DNA from: Cupriavidus pauculus
GTDB taxonomy: Bacteria; Pseudomonadota; Gammaproteobacteria; Burkholderiales; Burkholderiaceae
Length of the DNA: 64,000 nt
NCBI RefSeq assembly: GCF_022179805.1
Contig: NZ_BPUO01000006.1
Coordinates: 425,537 to 489,536 of the forward strand
Reading direction: 5' to 3'
The notes beneath the pieces were generated by a model. That model saw only the letters and a list, made by a program, of their open reading frames with translations, ran no database searches and was not told the DNA's origin. Shown one piece after another: positions 32,297 through 42,835 of this stretch. Both the position numbers and the translations under genes were made by a program. Position 1 is the stretch's first letter. Each line of letters opens with the position of its first letter.

Positions 32297-34002
32297 CGCC
32301 GCACGGCCTCCGCCTCGCCCGGAGCTTCGGCGCCAACCTCGTTGGCCATCTGGCGCAGCCGGAAGCGCTGCAGCTTGCCCGTCTCGGTACGCGGCAGCAC
32401 GGTCACGAACTCGATGCGGCGCGGGTACTTGTACGGCGCGATTTCGCGCTTGCAGTAGTCCTGCAGCGCGGTGCGCGTGGCCTCGTCGGCCACCACGCCG
32501 GGGCGCAGCACCACGTAGGCCGTGACCACCTGGCCGCGCTCGACGTCGGCAGCGCCCACCACACCGCACTCGGCCACGGACGGGTGCTTCATCAGCGTGC
32601 CCTCCACCTCGGGGCCGGCGATGTTGTAGCCGGCCGAGATGATCATGTCGTCGGAGCGCGCCTGGTAGAAGTAATAGCCGTCCTCATCGGCCATGAACGT
32701 GTCTCCGGGCAGGTTCCAGCCGTCCCGCACGTACGACGCCTGGCGCGGGTCGTCGAGGTAGCGGCAGCCAGTGGGGCCGCGCACCGCGAGCTTGCCCACC
32801 GTGCCCGGCGGCACCGGCTGCATGTTGTCGTCGACGATGCGTGCCTCGTAGCCCGGCACCACGCGGCCCACGGCACCCGGGCGTACCTCGGCGCCGGCGC
32901 TGGACACGAAGATGTGCATCATCTCGGTGCCGCCCAGCCCGTCGGTCATCTCGATGCCGGTGGCGGCCTTCCATGCCTGCCGCGTGGCATCCGGCAGCGC
33001 CTCGCCAGCGGACACGCTCTTCTTCAGGCTGCCGATATCGAAATTGCCGGCCAGCGTGGCCATCTGCCGGTAGAACGTCGGCGCCGTGAACACCACGGTG
33101 GCGCGGTGATCCTGGATCAGCTTGAGTAGCGTTTCCGGCGTGAGCTTTTCGGCCAGCGCCGTGCTGGCGCCGATGCGCAGCGGAAAGCAGAGCATGCCGC
33201 CCAGCCCGAACGTGAACGCGATCGGCGGCGTGCCGCAAAAAACGTCGTCCGGCGTGGGCTTCAACACGTGGCGCGGGAACAGGTCGCACATCGCCAGCAC
33301 ATCGCGGTGAAAATGCACAGTGCCCTTGGGCTGGCCCGTGGTGCCGCTGGTGAACGCGATCAGGCAGATATCGTCGGCGGCGGTGTCGCAGGCCGTGAAG
33401 GTATCGGGCTTGCCTACCATCGCCGTCTCCAGCGCATCGGCGCCGGTGCCGTTGAAGTACCGCACCGTGGACAGCGTCGGGCAGTGGTGCTCGCTGCCGG
33501 CGTTCATGTTCGCCTCAAGCTCCTGGCGCAGCCGCGTATCGCACAGCGCCGCCGTGACCTGCGCCTTGTCGATGATCTGGCGCAGCTCCTTGGCGCGCAG
33601 CAGCGGCATCGTTGGCACGGCGATCAGCCCCGCCTTGACCGTCGCCAGCCAGCTTGCCGCCATCATCAGGTTGTTCGGCCCGCGCAGCAGCACACGGTTG
33701 CCCGGCACCAGCTTCATGTCCTCCACCAGCACATGGGCGATACGATTGACCAGCGCGGCCAGCGCCGCGTAGGTCACCGTGGCAATGCGGCCATCGCGTT
33801 CGTGCCGCACGGCTACGCGCTCGCCCTTGCCTTCGCGCACGTGCCGGTCCACCAGTTCGACGGCCGCATTCAGCCGCGCGGGGTAGCGCGTGTCGTCGTT
33901 GAACTGGAATCGCGGCCACGCCTCGGGCGGCGGCAGCCTGTCCTGCGCGAAGGTGTCGACGTGCGCGGTGGCGACACTAGGGGCGACATTCGGGGCGACC
34001 AT
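32293..34002 (-). CDS. abmG: 2-aminobenzoate-CoA ligase (AMP-forming), probable
   Basis: The 569-residue enzyme is an ANL-superfamily acyl-CoA synthetase: P-loop [20 protein letters not shown] in pieces, A5-like [12 protein letters not shown]8 [20 protein letters not shown] and the C-terminal lysine in [11 protein letters not shown]. Closest family in my recall is the benzoate/2-aminobenzoate-CoA ligases. With the fused monooxygenase/reductase gene five kilobases upstream in the same cluster, activation of anthranilate to its CoA ester is the best assignment. Benzoate or another aromatic acid remains possible. Confidence 0.78.
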   Translation of the reverse strand: MVAPNVAPSVATAHVDTFAQDRLPPPEAWPRFQFNDDTRYPARLNAAVELVDRHVREGKGERVAVRHERDGRIATVTYAALAALVNRIAHVLVEDMKLVPGNRVLLRGPNNLMMAASWLATVKAGLIAVPTMPLLRAKELRQIIDKAQVTAALCDTRLRQELEANMNAGSEHHCPTLSTVRYFNGTGADALETAMVGKPDTFTACDTAADDICLIAFTSGTTGQPKGTVHFHRDVLAMCDLFPRHVLKPTPDDVFCGTPPIAFTFGLGGMLCFPLRIGASTALAEKLTPETLLKLIQDHRATVVFTAPTFYRQMATLAGNFDIGSLKKSVSAGEALPDATRQAWKAATGIEMTDGLGGTEMMHIFVSSAGAEVRPGAVGRVVPGYEARIVDDNMQPVPPGTVGKLAVRGPTGCRYLDDPRQASYVRDGWNLPGDTFMADEDGYYFYQARSDDMIISAGYNIAGPEVEGTLMKHPSVAECGVVGAADVERGQVVTAYVVLRPGVVADEATRTALQDYCKREIAPYKYPRRIEFVTVLPRTETGKLQRFRLRQMANEVGAEAPGEAEAVRR

Positions 34003-34030
34003 GTTTGTCTCCTGTTTGGAATCGGGTCCG

Positions 34031-35203
34031 TCAGACCTGGCGACCGGCTAGCGTCTCGCGCGCGATGATCAGCTTCTGTACCTCGGTGGCGCCTTCGTAG
34101 ATACGCAGCGACCGGATCTCGCGGTACAGGCATTCCACACGCGTGCCCACCTTGACGCCCAGGCCGCCAAAGATCTGCACGGCACGGTCGATCACCTGCT
34201 GCGCGTTCTCGGTGGCCACCATCTTGGCCATTGCCGCCTCGCGCGTGGTGCGCTGCTGCCGCACGTCGCGCAGCCAGGCGGCGCGGTAGGTCAGCAACGC
34301 GGCCGCGTCGATGGCCGTCGCCATGTCGCCGATGGCCGCCTGGGTCAGTTGCAGGTCGGCCAGTACGCCGCCGAACATCGGGCGCGACGTGGCGCGGGCC
34401 AGCGCGTCGTCCAGCGCAGCACGGCCAAAGCCCAACGCTGCCGCAGCTACCGAGGCGCGGAAGATGTCCAGCGTCATCATCGCCACCTTGAAGCCCTGCC
34501 CTGCGTCGCCGAGCCGGTTGCCCACCGGCACGCGGCAGCCGTCGAACCGCAGCGTGGCCAGCGGATGGGGCGCGATCACGTCGATGCGTTCGGCGATGGT
34601 CAGTCCGGGCGTATCGGCGTCCACCACGAACGCGGTGATGCCGCGTGCGCCGGGCGCCTCGCCGGTGCGTGCGAACACGCAGTAGAAATCTGCGATGCCG
34701 CCGTTCGAGATCCAGGTCTTGGCGCCGTCCAGCACGTAGTGGCTGCCGTCGTCAGAGAGCCGCGCGCTGCACTGCATCGCCGCCACGTCCGAACCAGCCT
34801 CGGGCTCGGACAATGCGAATGCGGCGATGGCCTCGCCCCGGGCCACGCGCGGCAGGTAGCGCTCGCGTACGGCGTCGCTGCCGGCCAGCGTGATGGCGCC
34901 CGAACCCAGCCCCTGCATCGCGAATGCAAAGTCGGCCAGGCCATCGTGGCGGGCCAGCGTTTCGCGCAACACGCACAGCGCACGTGAATCCAGTGCAGGC
35001 AGCGCGCCGCCGTAGGCCGCCGGCACGCAGTAGCGCAGCCAGCCGACCTGGCCTAATTGGCGTACCAACGCGCGGCATGCGGCGTCGGCATCGTGGTGAT
35101 CGATATCGCGCAGCGCTTCACCGCACCAGGCGTCGAGTTTCGATTCCAGCTCACGGTGGGTGTCGTCGAAGAACGGCAGGTCGAGATAGGTCTTGTCGCT
35201 CAT
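34031..35203 (-). CDS. Acyl-CoA dehydrogenase
   Basis: The 390-residue flavoenzyme has the acyl-CoA dehydrogenase fold, with [39 protein letters not shown], and the C-terminal [17 protein letters not shown] that carries the usual catalytic glutamate region. It is co-directional with the CoA ligase (28-base gap) and enoyl-CoA hydratase (9-base gap) genes, so it probably oxidises a ring-derived acyl-CoA in this pathway. Confidence 0.9.
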   Translation of the reverse strand: MSDKTYLDLPFFDDTHRELESKLDAWCGEALRDIDHHDADAACRALVRQLGQVGWLRYCVPAAYGGALPALDSRALCVLRETLARHDGLADFAFAMQGLGSGAITLAGSDAVRERYLPRVARGEAIAAFALSEPEAGSDVAAMQCSARLSDDGSHYVLDGAKTWISNGGIADFYCVFARTGEAPGARGITAFVVDADTPGLTIAERIDVIAPHPLATLRFDGCRVPVGNRLGDAGQGFKVAMMTLDIFRASVAAAALGFGRAALDDALARATSRPMFGGVLADLQLTQAAIGDMATAIDAAALLTYRAAWLRDVRQQRTTREAAMAKMVATENAQQVIDRAVQIFGGLGVKVGTRVECLYREIRSLRIYEGATEVQKLIIARETLAGRQV

Positions 35204-35212
35204 GCGGGCTCC

Positions 35213-36064
35213 TCAGTCGCCTTCGAACACGGGTTTCTGTTTGGCGACGAACGCGTCGTAGGCGCGCCGGAAATCGCGGGTCTGCATGCAGATGGCCTGC
35301 GCCTCGGCTTCGGCCTCGATGGCTTCGTCCACGCCCATGTTCCATTCCTGATGCAGCAGCTTCTTGGTCACGCCATGCGCGAATGTCGGGCCGGCCGCGA
35401 TCTGCGCCGCCAGCGCCTGCGCTTCGGCCAGCACCGCGTCGGACGGGTGCAGTGCGTTGAAGAAGCCCCATTGCAGCCCTTCTTCCCCGCTCATCGAGCG
35501 GCCCGTGTAGAGCAGTTCGCTGGCACGGCCCTGCCCGATCATGCGCGGCAGCAGCGTGCAGGCGCCCATATCGGCACCGGCCAGGCCCACGCGCACGAAC
35601 AGGAAGGCGGTCTTGGCCTGGGCCGTACCCAACCGCATGTCGGAAGCCAGCGCCATCATCGCGCCCGCGCCGGCGCAGATACCGCCCACTGCGCTGATCA
35701 CTGGCTGCGGGCATGCACGCATCGCCTTGACCAGATCGCCTGTCATGCGCGTGAAGTCGAGCAGTTCGGGCATGGACATGCGCGTCAGCGGCCCGATGAT
35801 CTCGTGCACGTCGCCACCCGAGCAGTAGTTGCCGCCCGCTCCGGTAATCACCACGGTCTTGATGTCCGTGGCGTAGCACAGCGCGCGGAACAGGTCGCGC
35901 AGTTCGGCATAGGAATCGAACGTCAGCGGATTCTTGCGCTCGGGCCGGTTCAGCGTAATCGTGGCCACTTTGCCGTCGGCCGACACGGACCACAGGAAGT
36001 GCTTCGGCTGGTAGTCGGCAAACGCGCGCTTGTGGTGGCGCATGTCCAGGGCGATGTCGGTCAT
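35213..36064 (-). CDS. Enoyl-CoA hydratase/isomerase family protein
   Basis: The 283-residue crotonase-fold protein shows [17 protein letters not shown], the CoA and oxyanion-hole segments [19 protein letters not shown] and [20 protein letters not shown], and [18 protein letters not shown]. The C-terminus [18 protein letters not shown] type ending (here [18 protein letters not shown]) is standard. It likely hydrates or hydrolyses an unsaturated ring-derived CoA ester in the anthranilate cluster. Confidence 0.9.
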   Translation of the reverse strand: MTDIALDMRHHKRAFADYQPKHFLWSVSADGKVATITLNRPERKNPLTFDSYAELRDLFRALCYATDIKTVVITGAGGNYCSGGDVHEIIGPLTRMSMPELLDFTRMTGDLVKAMRACPQPVISAVGGICAGAGAMMALASDMRLGTAQAKTAFLFVRVGLAGADMGACTLLPRMIGQGRASELLYTGRSMSGEEGLQWGFFNALHPSDAVLAEAQALAAQIAAGPTFAHGVTKKLLHQEWNMGVDEAIEAEAEAQAICMQTRDFRRAYDAFVAKQKPVFEGD

Positions 36065-36098
36065 TGATTGTCTCGTTGGTGCTTGTCTTTGTTGGTGA

Positions 36099-36309
36099 CT
36101 CCCCTCTCCCGCATGGCGGGAGAGGGGAGCAAAAACTGGGTGGTGGAATCACCGCTGCGTCTACTTCCACTTCTGTCTCTACTCCCCTCTCCCGCATGGC
36201 GGGAGAGGGGTTGGGGGTGAGGGCTTGAGGTTCTGCTTGCCGAACACGTCGCAGGTTGCACCGCTGGCCCTCTCCCCCAGCCCCTCTCCCGCAACGCGGG
36301 AGAGGGGAG
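36099..36309. repeat. Three copies of a palindromic intergenic repeat
   Basis: Copies lie at 36099-36129, 36182-36210 and 36268-36309. Each has the core CCCCTCTCCCGC, a short loop (ATG or AA) and GCGGGAGAGGGG. The right flank of copy 2 (GGGGTTGGGGGTGAGGG) is nearly complementary to the left flank of copy 3, so these two form a larger inverted pair. They fill the 283-base gap between the SDR and enoyl-CoA hydratase genes. Confidence 0.9.
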
Positions 36310-36347
36310 CAAACCGGCGCGGGGAGCTAACCGAACTGGATAACGAC

Positions 36348-37142
36348 TTACCCCGCCATTACCTCGCCCCCCGCCACCGGAATTGCCTGCCCGGTAATCG
36401 CCGATGACGACGGCCGGCACAGCCACGCCACGGCATCAGCCACTTCTTCCGGCTGCACCAGCCGCTTCTGCGGGTTGCGTGCCGCCAGTTCCGCGCGTGC
36501 CTGATCCTCGGTGCGGCCGGTCTTGCCGACGATATTGGCCACCGCGTCGCGCACGATGTCGGTTTCGGTGTAGCCGGGGCATACCGCGTTGACCGTGATG
36601 CCCTTGGCGGCCACCTCCAGTGCCAGCGCGCGGGTCAGGCCGATCACGCCGTGCTTGGCCGCGCAGTAGGCGCTGACGTAGCCATAGCCGATCAGCCCGG
36701 CCGTGCTCGCCACGTTGACGATGCGGCCCCAGCCCTGCTCCAGCATCGCCGGCAACACCGCCTGCGTGCACAGGAACGTGCCGGTCAGGTTCACGTCGAG
36801 CATGCGCTGCCACAGCGCCAGGTCGGTCTTGCCGAACGGTGCGCTGTGCGCCTGCCCGGCGTTGTTCACCAGCAGCGTGACCGGCCCGCGCTCGCCGTTG
36901 GCACGCGCCACGGCCGCCGACACCTGGTCGGCATCGGTGATGTCGGCGGTCACCGCGCCCAGCGCCGCGCCGTCTGCGGCCAGCGGCTCCAGCGCCTGCA
37001 TCGCGGCGTCGAGCACCGTGCAGTCGCGGCCCAGCAGCGTCACGCTGGCGCCCTCCTCCAGCAACCGGCGCGCCACGGCGGCGCCGATGCCACGTCCACC
37101 GCCGGTGACCAGCGCATGGCGTCCCTGCAGCGTCATCGCCAT
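36348..37142 (-). CDS. SDR-family dehydrogenase
   Basis: The 264-residue protein is a short-chain dehydrogenase: cofactor motif [19 protein letters not shown], catalytic serine in IVNVASTAG and the YxxxK pair in SAYCAAKHG. It is probably an NAD(P)-linked 3-hydroxyacyl-CoA dehydrogenase of the ring-derived acyl-CoA. The ATG at 37142 lies two bases after the stop of the monooxygenase/reductase gene. Confidence 0.88.
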   Translation of the reverse strand: MAMTLQGRHALVTGGGRGIGAAVARRLLEEGASVTLLGRDCTVLDAAMQALEPLAADGAALGAVTADITDADQVSAAVARANGERGPVTLLVNNAGQAHSAPFGKTDLALWQRMLDVNLTGTFLCTQAVLPAMLEQGWGRIVNVASTAGLIGYGYVSAYCAAKHGVIGLTRALALEVAAKGITVNAVCPGYTETDIVRDAVANIVGKTGRTEDQARAELAARNPQKRLVQPEEVADAVAWLCRPSSSAITGQAIPVAGGEVMAG

Positions 37143-37144
37143 GG

Positions 37145-39520
37145 CTACTTCCCCGGTTGCTGCGCGTACGATGTCGCACGCGCAAGATTGGTTTCGAGCT
37201 GCCGCTTGCCGGCCACGTACTGCTTCGGCCACGTGACGTCGCGGAAGCCGAGTCTCGCCGCCTCGTGCAGCGTCCATGCCGGATCGGCCAGATGCGGCCG
37301 GGCAATCGCGCACAGGTCGGCCCGGCCCGCCGCGACGATGCTGTCGACGTGATCGGCCTCGAAAATGGCGCCCACCGCGATGGTCGGGATGCCAGCCTCG
37401 TTGCGGATGCGGTCGGCGAACGGCGTCTGGTACATCCGGCCATAGACCGGCGCCTGGTCGGGGCTCACCTGGCCCGACGAGCAGTCGATCATGTCCGCGC
37501 CGGCGGCCTTGAACGCGCGAGCAATCTCCACGGCGTCGTCAGCCGTGATGCCGCCCTCCACCCAGTCGTGGGCCGAGATCCGCACCGACATCGGCTTGTC
37601 CTGCGGCCACACGGCACGCACTGCTGCAAAGACTTCCAGCGGGAACCGCAGCCGGTTGGCCAGCGTGCCACCGTAGTCGTCGGTGCGCTGGTTGGTCAGC
37701 GGCGAGATAAAGCTGGAGAGCAGGTAGCCGTGCGCGCAGTGCAGTTCCAGCCAGTCAAAGTCGGCCTGCGCCGCGCGCTGCGCGTTGGCCACGAAGTCGT
37801 CGCGCACGCGGTCCATGTCGGCGCGGGTCATTTCACGCGGCACCTGCGAGATGCCGGGCATGTACGGCAGCGCCGACGCCGATTCGAGCGGCCAGTTGCC
37901 GTCTTCCAGCGGATGGTCCATCTTCTGCCAGCCAAGCTGCGTGGAGCCCTTGCGCCCGGCGTGGCCAAGCTGCATGGCGATCTTTGCGTCGCCGTTGGCG
38001 TGCACGAAGTCGACAATGTGCTTCCAGGCGTCGCGCTGGGTGTCGTTCCAGAGCCCCGGGCATCCCGGCGTGATGCGCGCATCGGGCGACACGCAGGTCA
38101 TCTCGGCCACCACCATGCCGGCGCCGCCCATGGCCCGCGAGCCCAGGTGCACCAGGTGGAAGTCGCCGGGCACGCCGTCGACCGCCGAATACATCGCCAT
38201 CGGGCTCACGATCACGCGGTTCTTCAGCGTCACGCCGCGTACGGTGTAGGGCGTGAACATGGGAGGGAGCGCCGCGTCGCCGGATGTCGCACGCAGCTTC
38301 AGCGTCTCCGGCGGCACGCCGGCCTGCGTGGCCAGCCATTGCTCGAAGCCATCGACGTAGCCAGCGTCGCGCACCCGCAGGTTCTCGTGCGAGATGCGCT
38401 GCGAGCGCGTCAGCAGCGAATAGGCGAACTGCTCGGGCGCCATGCCGGTGTAGCGCTCGACGTTCTCGAACCATTCCGTGGAATTGCGCGCGGCGTTCTG
38501 GATCTTCAGCACCTCCACGCTGCGCGTGGCCTCGTAGCGCGTCAGCGCATCGGGCAGGCCGTCCACGCCAGCCGCGCGCTGCGCGCCGATCTCGTTGGCC
38601 AGGTCGATCGCGTCCTCCAGCGCCAGCTTGGTGCCGGAACCGATCGAGAAGTGCGCGGTGTGGGCGGCGTCGCCCATCAGCACCACGGGCACCCGGCGAC
38701 CGTCCGCCAGCGTGTTCCAGTGCACCCAGCAATGGCAGATCACGCGCGGAAAGCGGATCCAGCTTGCCGAACCGCGCAGGTGCGTGGCGTTGGTGATGAG
38801 CTTGTGGCCATCCAGATGCCGCGCGAACAGCTTTTCGCAGAACGCGATGCCGTCTTCCTGGCTCATCTGCTCGATGCCGGCGGCGCGCCAGACCGGCTCG
38901 GGGGCTTCGACGATGAACGTCGACGTGCTGTCGTCAAATCGGTAGGCATGCGCCTGGAACCAACCGTGCTCGGTCTTTTCGAACGCGAACGTGAACGCGT
39001 CAAACAGCTTGTGCGTGCCCAGCCAGACAAAGCGGCACTGGCGGGTGTCGATATCGGGCGCGAAGGTCTCGGCGTAGCGCGTGCGGACGCGGCTGTTGAT
39101 GCCGTCGGACGCAATGACCAGGTCGGCGTTGTACTGCTGCGCCAGCGCCTGATCGTCGGACACGTCGGTCTCGAACACCAGCCGTACGCCCAGCGCCTCG
39201 CAGCGAGCCTGCAGGATGTTGAGCAGCCTCTTGCGGCCGATGCCGATAAACCCGTGGCCACCCGAGCGGATCGTGCGTCCGCCAATATGGATGTCGATAT
39301 CGTCCCAGTGATTGAACGCGGCGTTGATCTCGGCCGCGCTGACCGGGTCGGCCTGCTTCAGGTTTTCAAGCGTGGCGTCCGAGAACACCACGCCCCAGCC
39401 AAATGTGTCGTAGGGACGGTTACGCTCCACCACCACCACATCGTTGGACGGGTCCTGCAGCTTCATCAGCAGGCCAAAGTACAGCCCGGACGGGCCGCCA
39501 CCAATACAGAGCACGCGCAT
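37145..39520 (-). CDS. abmA: Anthraniloyl-CoA monooxygenase/reductase (fused FAD hydroxylase and OYE-type reductase)
   Basis: The 791-residue protein joins two flavoenzymes. Residues 1-390 form a class A FAD monooxygenase ([36 protein letters not shown]). Residues about 420-780 form an Old Yellow Enzyme-type FMN domain (LFTP-like start at [52 protein letters not shown] in pieces). This fusion is characteristic of 2-aminobenzoyl-CoA monooxygenase/reductase and of salicyloyl-CoA hydroxylase fusions. It hydroxylates and then reduces the ring, the key step of the CoA-dependent aerobic anthranilate route. AGGAG precedes the ATG. Confidence 0.88.
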   Translation of the reverse strand: MRVLCIGGGPSGLYFGLLMKLQDPSNDVVVVERNRPYDTFGWGVVFSDATLENLKQADPVSAAEINAAFNHWDDIDIHIGGRTIRSGGHGFIGIGRKRLLNILQARCEALGVRLVFETDVSDDQALAQQYNADLVIASDGINSRVRTRYAETFAPDIDTRQCRFVWLGTHKLFDAFTFAFEKTEHGWFQAHAYRFDDSTSTFIVEAPEPVWRAAGIEQMSQEDGIAFCEKLFARHLDGHKLITNATHLRGSASWIRFPRVICHCWVHWNTLADGRRVPVVLMGDAAHTAHFSIGSGTKLALEDAIDLANEIGAQRAAGVDGLPDALTRYEATRSVEVLKIQNAARNSTEWFENVERYTGMAPEQFAYSLLTRSQRISHENLRVRDAGYVDGFEQWLATQAGVPPETLKLRATSGDAALPPMFTPYTVRGVTLKNRVIVSPMAMYSAVDGVPGDFHLVHLGSRAMGGAGMVVAEMTCVSPDARITPGCPGLWNDTQRDAWKHIVDFVHANGDAKIAMQLGHAGRKGSTQLGWQKMDHPLEDGNWPLESASALPYMPGISQVPREMTRADMDRVRDDFVANAQRAAQADFDWLELHCAHGYLLSSFISPLTNQRTDDYGGTLANRLRFPLEVFAAVRAVWPQDKPMSVRISAHDWVEGGITADDAVEIARAFKAAGADMIDCSSGQVSPDQAPVYGRMYQTPFADRIRNEAGIPTIAVGAIFEADHVDSIVAAGRADLCAIARPHLADPAWTLHEAARLGFRDVTWPKQYVAGKRQLETNLARATSYAQQPGK

Positions 39521-39577
39521 CTGACAGTCTCCTGCACGACACCGGCACGCAGCCCATGTCGCTCTACATCAGGGTTA

Positions 39578-39599
39578 AATATTTTATGCTTAAAATATT
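39578..39599 (-). promoter_or_regulatory. AT-rich inverted repeat upstream of abmA
   Basis: AATATTTTA (39578-39586) and TAAAATATT (39591-39599) are exact inverted arms around TGCT, in an otherwise GC-rich region, about 60 bases before the abmA start. Size and symmetry suit a MarR- or TetR-type operator overlapping the promoter. No such regulator gene is in the cluster. Confidence 0.6.
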
Positions 39600-39709
39600 A
39601 GAGCGCTGGACGGGCGCTGGCAAGAGGAATTTTAGGTCCGGGCCGATGCGCTTCCCTCCCCGGCAATACTCGAAAATTAGCCGAGAAGGGAAGATATCGT
39701 CACATGAGG

Positions 39710-41599
39710 TCATCCCAGCGCGGTTTTGACCTGATCCAGCGCCGTCGGATCCTCGATGGTCGTCAGGTCGCCTGGATCACGTCCTTCGGCCACGGCCTGG
39801 ATGGCGCGTCGCAGCAACTTGCCCGAGCGGGTCTTGGGCAGCGCATTGACAAAGAACACGCGGGCCGGCCGCGCCACCGCGCCCAGTTGCTGCTCCACGG
39901 TCTTCATCAGCTCGCCCTCGAAGGCCATGCGGTCGGCGTCGGTGCCGGTACGGCTGGCGTCGCGGGCGATGCAGAAGCCCAGCGCCACCTGCCCTTTCAG
40001 CGCGTCCTGCACGCCCACCACGGCCACTTCGGCCACGCCCGGATGCGACGACAGGCTTTCCTCGATCTCGCGCGTGCCCAGCCGGTGGCCCGCCACGTTG
40101 ATCACGTCGTCGGTGCGCCCAAGGATAAAGATATAGCCATCGGCATCGCGTACGCCCCAGTCGAACGTCGAATAGCACTGGCGATTCGGCACCGCCGACC
40201 AGTACGTGCGTACAAAGCGGTCGTCGTCGCCCCAGACCGTGGTCATGCAGCCGGGCGGCAGCGGATAGTCGATGGCCACCACGCCCTTCTGGTTCGGCTG
40301 GCACTCTTCGCCAGTCACCTCGTCGACGATGCGCAGGTCGTAGCCATAGGCCGGCACGCCGGGCGATCCCAGCTTGGCGGGCAGCGCTTCCACGCCGCGC
40401 TGGATGGCGATGATCGGCCAGCCCGATTCGGTCTGCCAGTAGTTGTCGACCACGGGCTTGCCGATGCCGTCCTGGATCCAGCGCGCGGTCGGCTCGTCCA
40501 GCGGCTCGCCGGCCAGGAACAGCAGCCGCAGGCTGGACAGGTCGTGGCGCCGCAGCAGCGCCGGGTCCTGCTTCTTGAGCACGCGGATGGCCGTAGGCGC
40601 GCTGAACATGATGTTCACGCCATGCCGCTCCACGATGCGCCAGAGAATGCCGCCGTCCGGGCGGATCGGCGTGCCCTCGTACATCACCGTCGTCATGCCG
40701 GCCAGCAAGGGCGCGTAGACGATATAGCTGTGCCCCACCACCCAGCCCACATCCGATGCCGTGAACATGGTGTCGCCAGGCTTGCCGCAGAAGATGTACT
40801 CCATCGACGTGGCCAGCGCCACCGCATAGCCGCCGGTATCGCGCTGCACGCCCTTGGGCTTGCCGGTGGTACCCGAGGTGTAGAGCACATACGACGGCTC
40901 ACTCGATTCCAGCCAGACGCACGGCACCTGCTGCCCGGCCACCTTGTCGCGCCAGGCGGCGTAGTCTTCGTCGCGGCCCGCCGTGCGCGGCATGTCGGCC
41001 AGTTGACGGTCCACCAGCAGCACCTTGTCGGGATGATGGCCGGCAAGCCGGATCGCTTCGTCCAGCAGCGGCTTGTAGGGCACCACCTTGCCCGCACGCG
41101 ATCCCGCGTCGGCGCTGACGATCACCTTCGGCCGGGCATCGTCGATGCGCGCGGCCAGGCTGACCGATGCAAACCCGCCAAACACCACCGAATGCACGGC
41201 CCCGATGCGGGTGCACGCCAGCATCGCGAACATCGCCTCGGGAATCATCGGCATGTAGACCAGCACGCGGTCGCCGCGCTGCACGCCCAGCGCCTGCAGC
41301 GTGGCCGCCATGCGGCTCACTTCGTCATGCAATTCACGGTACGTGTAGATGCGCTCGCTATCGGTTTCGGTCGACACGTAGACCAGCGCGCGCTGGTCGG
41401 CCCGTTCGGGCAAGTGCCGGTCGATGGCGTTGTGGCAGATATTGGTGTGCCCGCCGACGAACCAGCGGGCAAACGGTGGATGGCTGTCGTCGAGCACGCG
41501 CTCGAACGGGGTTTCCCAGTGGATCCGCGCGGCCTGTTCGGCCCAGAATCCGGCCTTGTCAGACAGGGAACGCGCGTGCAGGGCACGGCTTGCCGTCAT
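39710..41599 (-). CDS. prpE: Propionate-CoA ligase
   Basis: The 629-residue AMP-forming ligase resembles acetyl-CoA synthetases but is of the PrpE type. Landmarks are the P-loop YVLYTSGTTGKPKGVQRDTGG, DVGWVVGHSYIVYAPL, VDNYWQTESGWPI, IFILGRTDDVINVAGHRLGT and the catalytic lysine in KTRSGKLLRR. It activates propionate for the methylcitrate route. A 190-base gap separates it from the abm cluster, so it may be a separate transcript. Confidence 0.9.
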   Translation of the reverse strand: MTASRALHARSLSDKAGFWAEQAARIHWETPFERVLDDSHPPFARWFVGGHTNICHNAIDRHLPERADQRALVYVSTETDSERIYTYRELHDEVSRMAATLQALGVQRGDRVLVYMPMIPEAMFAMLACTRIGAVHSVVFGGFASVSLAARIDDARPKVIVSADAGSRAGKVVPYKPLLDEAIRLAGHHPDKVLLVDRQLADMPRTAGRDEDYAAWRDKVAGQQVPCVWLESSEPSYVLYTSGTTGKPKGVQRDTGGYAVALATSMEYIFCGKPGDTMFTASDVGWVVGHSYIVYAPLLAGMTTVMYEGTPIRPDGGILWRIVERHGVNIMFSAPTAIRVLKKQDPALLRRHDLSSLRLLFLAGEPLDEPTARWIQDGIGKPVVDNYWQTESGWPIIAIQRGVEALPAKLGSPGVPAYGYDLRIVDEVTGEECQPNQKGVVAIDYPLPPGCMTTVWGDDDRFVRTYWSAVPNRQCYSTFDWGVRDADGYIFILGRTDDVINVAGHRLGTREIEESLSSHPGVAEVAVVGVQDALKGQVALGFCIARDASRTGTDADRMAFEGELMKTVEQQLGAVARPARVFFVNALPKTRSGKLLRRAIQAVAEGRDPGDLTTIEDPTALDQVKTALG

Positions 41600-41698
41600 G
41601 ATGTGTCTCCTCCGCTTTGTCGTTTGAATCGTGAATGCGGTGCGGATGGCGACGGCCTGCCGGTGGCGATGTACTGCGTCCCGCGTCGGGCGATTGCA

Positions 41699-41722
41699 AC
41701 TAGCTATTGGGACTAGTTATTG
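41699..41722. repeat. Direct repeat at the end of the GDPD-like gene
   Basis: ACTAGCTATTG (41699-41709) and ACTAGTTATTG (41712-41722) repeat at 13-base spacing; the second includes the stop codon of the GDPD-like gene. Confidence 0.7.
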
Positions 41723-42684
41723 CATCGCGCGGGGTCCTGCATCACCTGGGCACGAATGCCGGCCATCTCTTTTGGAGAATCTACCATGACCGCATCGAGA
41801 CCCAGCCGTTTGGCCTCGCAATAGGCGGCAATGTCGTTGACGCCAAACGCCACAAGGTTGGCGCGCGTCTTTTCGCGATAGCAGCGCACGGAATCCTTGG
41901 TCCAGAACACCGCGCGCACCGCCGAGCGCCCCTCCCCCAGGGTGAACTGCTCCACCACCTCCACGTTGCGTCGCAATTCGAATCCGGCCCACGCGCCCGA
42001 GGCGGGCAGTGCGCCGCAGGTCTGGCCCAGCGTGGCGCCCACCAGCCGGTTGCGCGTGGCATCGCGCGACTCGAACAGGCGCGCCCGGGGCCACGCCGCG
42101 AACGTGCGCTGGAATTCCGCGTCGGTCGAATAGATCAGTACGCGCCCCCAGGCGTTCTCGGCGGTCAGCAACTGGGCCACGGCCACGGTCAGCGGCTCCG
42201 CCGGCGTCGACTTCATGTCGAGCACGACGGGTATATCAACCGGAATCGCCCGCAAGGCATCGCGCAGCGTGGGAATCCCGACTGGCCGGCTTCGATAGGG
42301 ATAGTGCTTGATGCCGCCCGGACCGGTCTCGGCGAAATTCCATCCGGCATTGAGCTGGGCCAGCGCAGCGGCTGACCAGTCGGCCACCCTGCCGCTGCCG
42401 TTGGTCAGCGCGCCCAGCGACGCGGGCCGGTACAGCACCGGCTCGCCGTCAGCACTGAGCTGGACCGACAGCCACATCATGTCCACCTGCCGCGCCAGCG
42501 CGGCTTCGATGGCGACCAGTGTGTTTTCTGGACGATCGGCGGTGCCGCCGCGATGGGCGATCAGTTTCGGGACGGGGAATGAGGCATTGGCGGCGGCATC
42601 GGCGTCGCTGCGCACGGTATCGCACGCGGCGCCCATGCATGCCGCGACGAGCGGCAATCCGCAGAGCGTTCTGAGAAGGGACAT
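41713..42684 (-). CDS. GDPD-family protein with altered active site
   Basis: The 323-residue protein has a signal-like N-terminus and the glycerophosphodiester phosphodiesterase TIM-barrel pattern: LIAHRGGTADRPENTLVAIEAAL in pieces, VQLSADGEPVLYRP, LTNGSGRVADW and IPTLRDALRAIP. However, the metal-binding ExD that should follow the first helix reads WLS, the catalytic HD after VLY reads RP, and the later ExK reads DMK. So the fold is kept but key residues are missing, and activity on glycerophosphodiesters is doubtful. The ATG at 42684 has no clear ribosome binding site. Confidence 0.75.
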   Translation of the reverse strand: MSLLRTLCGLPLVAACMGAACDTVRSDADAAANASFPVPKLIAHRGGTADRPENTLVAIEAALARQVDMMWLSVQLSADGEPVLYRPASLGALTNGSGRVADWSAAALAQLNAGWNFAETGPGGIKHYPYRSRPVGIPTLRDALRAIPVDIPVVLDMKSTPAEPLTVAVAQLLTAENAWGRVLIYSTDAEFQRTFAAWPRARLFESRDATRNRLVGATLGQTCGALPASGAWAGFELRRNVEVVEQFTLGEGRSAVRAVFWTKDSVRCYREKTRANLVAFGVNDIAAYCEAKRLGLDAVMVDSPKEMAGIRAQVMQDPARCNN

Positions 42685-42835
42685 CGGCAAAGGAGGCACC
42701 AGACGGGAAGGTGCCACTTTGACCGGGCCATGCCACTGCAGTCGTTGACGGCTGTCAACGCAAACGGAAAGGCAAAAGAGGAGGCGGGAGATCAGTCGCC
42801 GCCCCGGCGCCAGGCGCGGGGCGGAACATCGTAGA

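Noticed and set aside
36099..36309. CRISPR array
   Set aside because: Only three palindromic copies with unequal spacing and unrelated length; no spacers of uniform size and no cas genes.
37157..39601. Long plus-strand open frame opposite the monooxygenase/reductase gene
   Set aside because: The composition is that of an antisense frame in GC-rich DNA; the minus-strand gene has clear FAD and OYE motifs.
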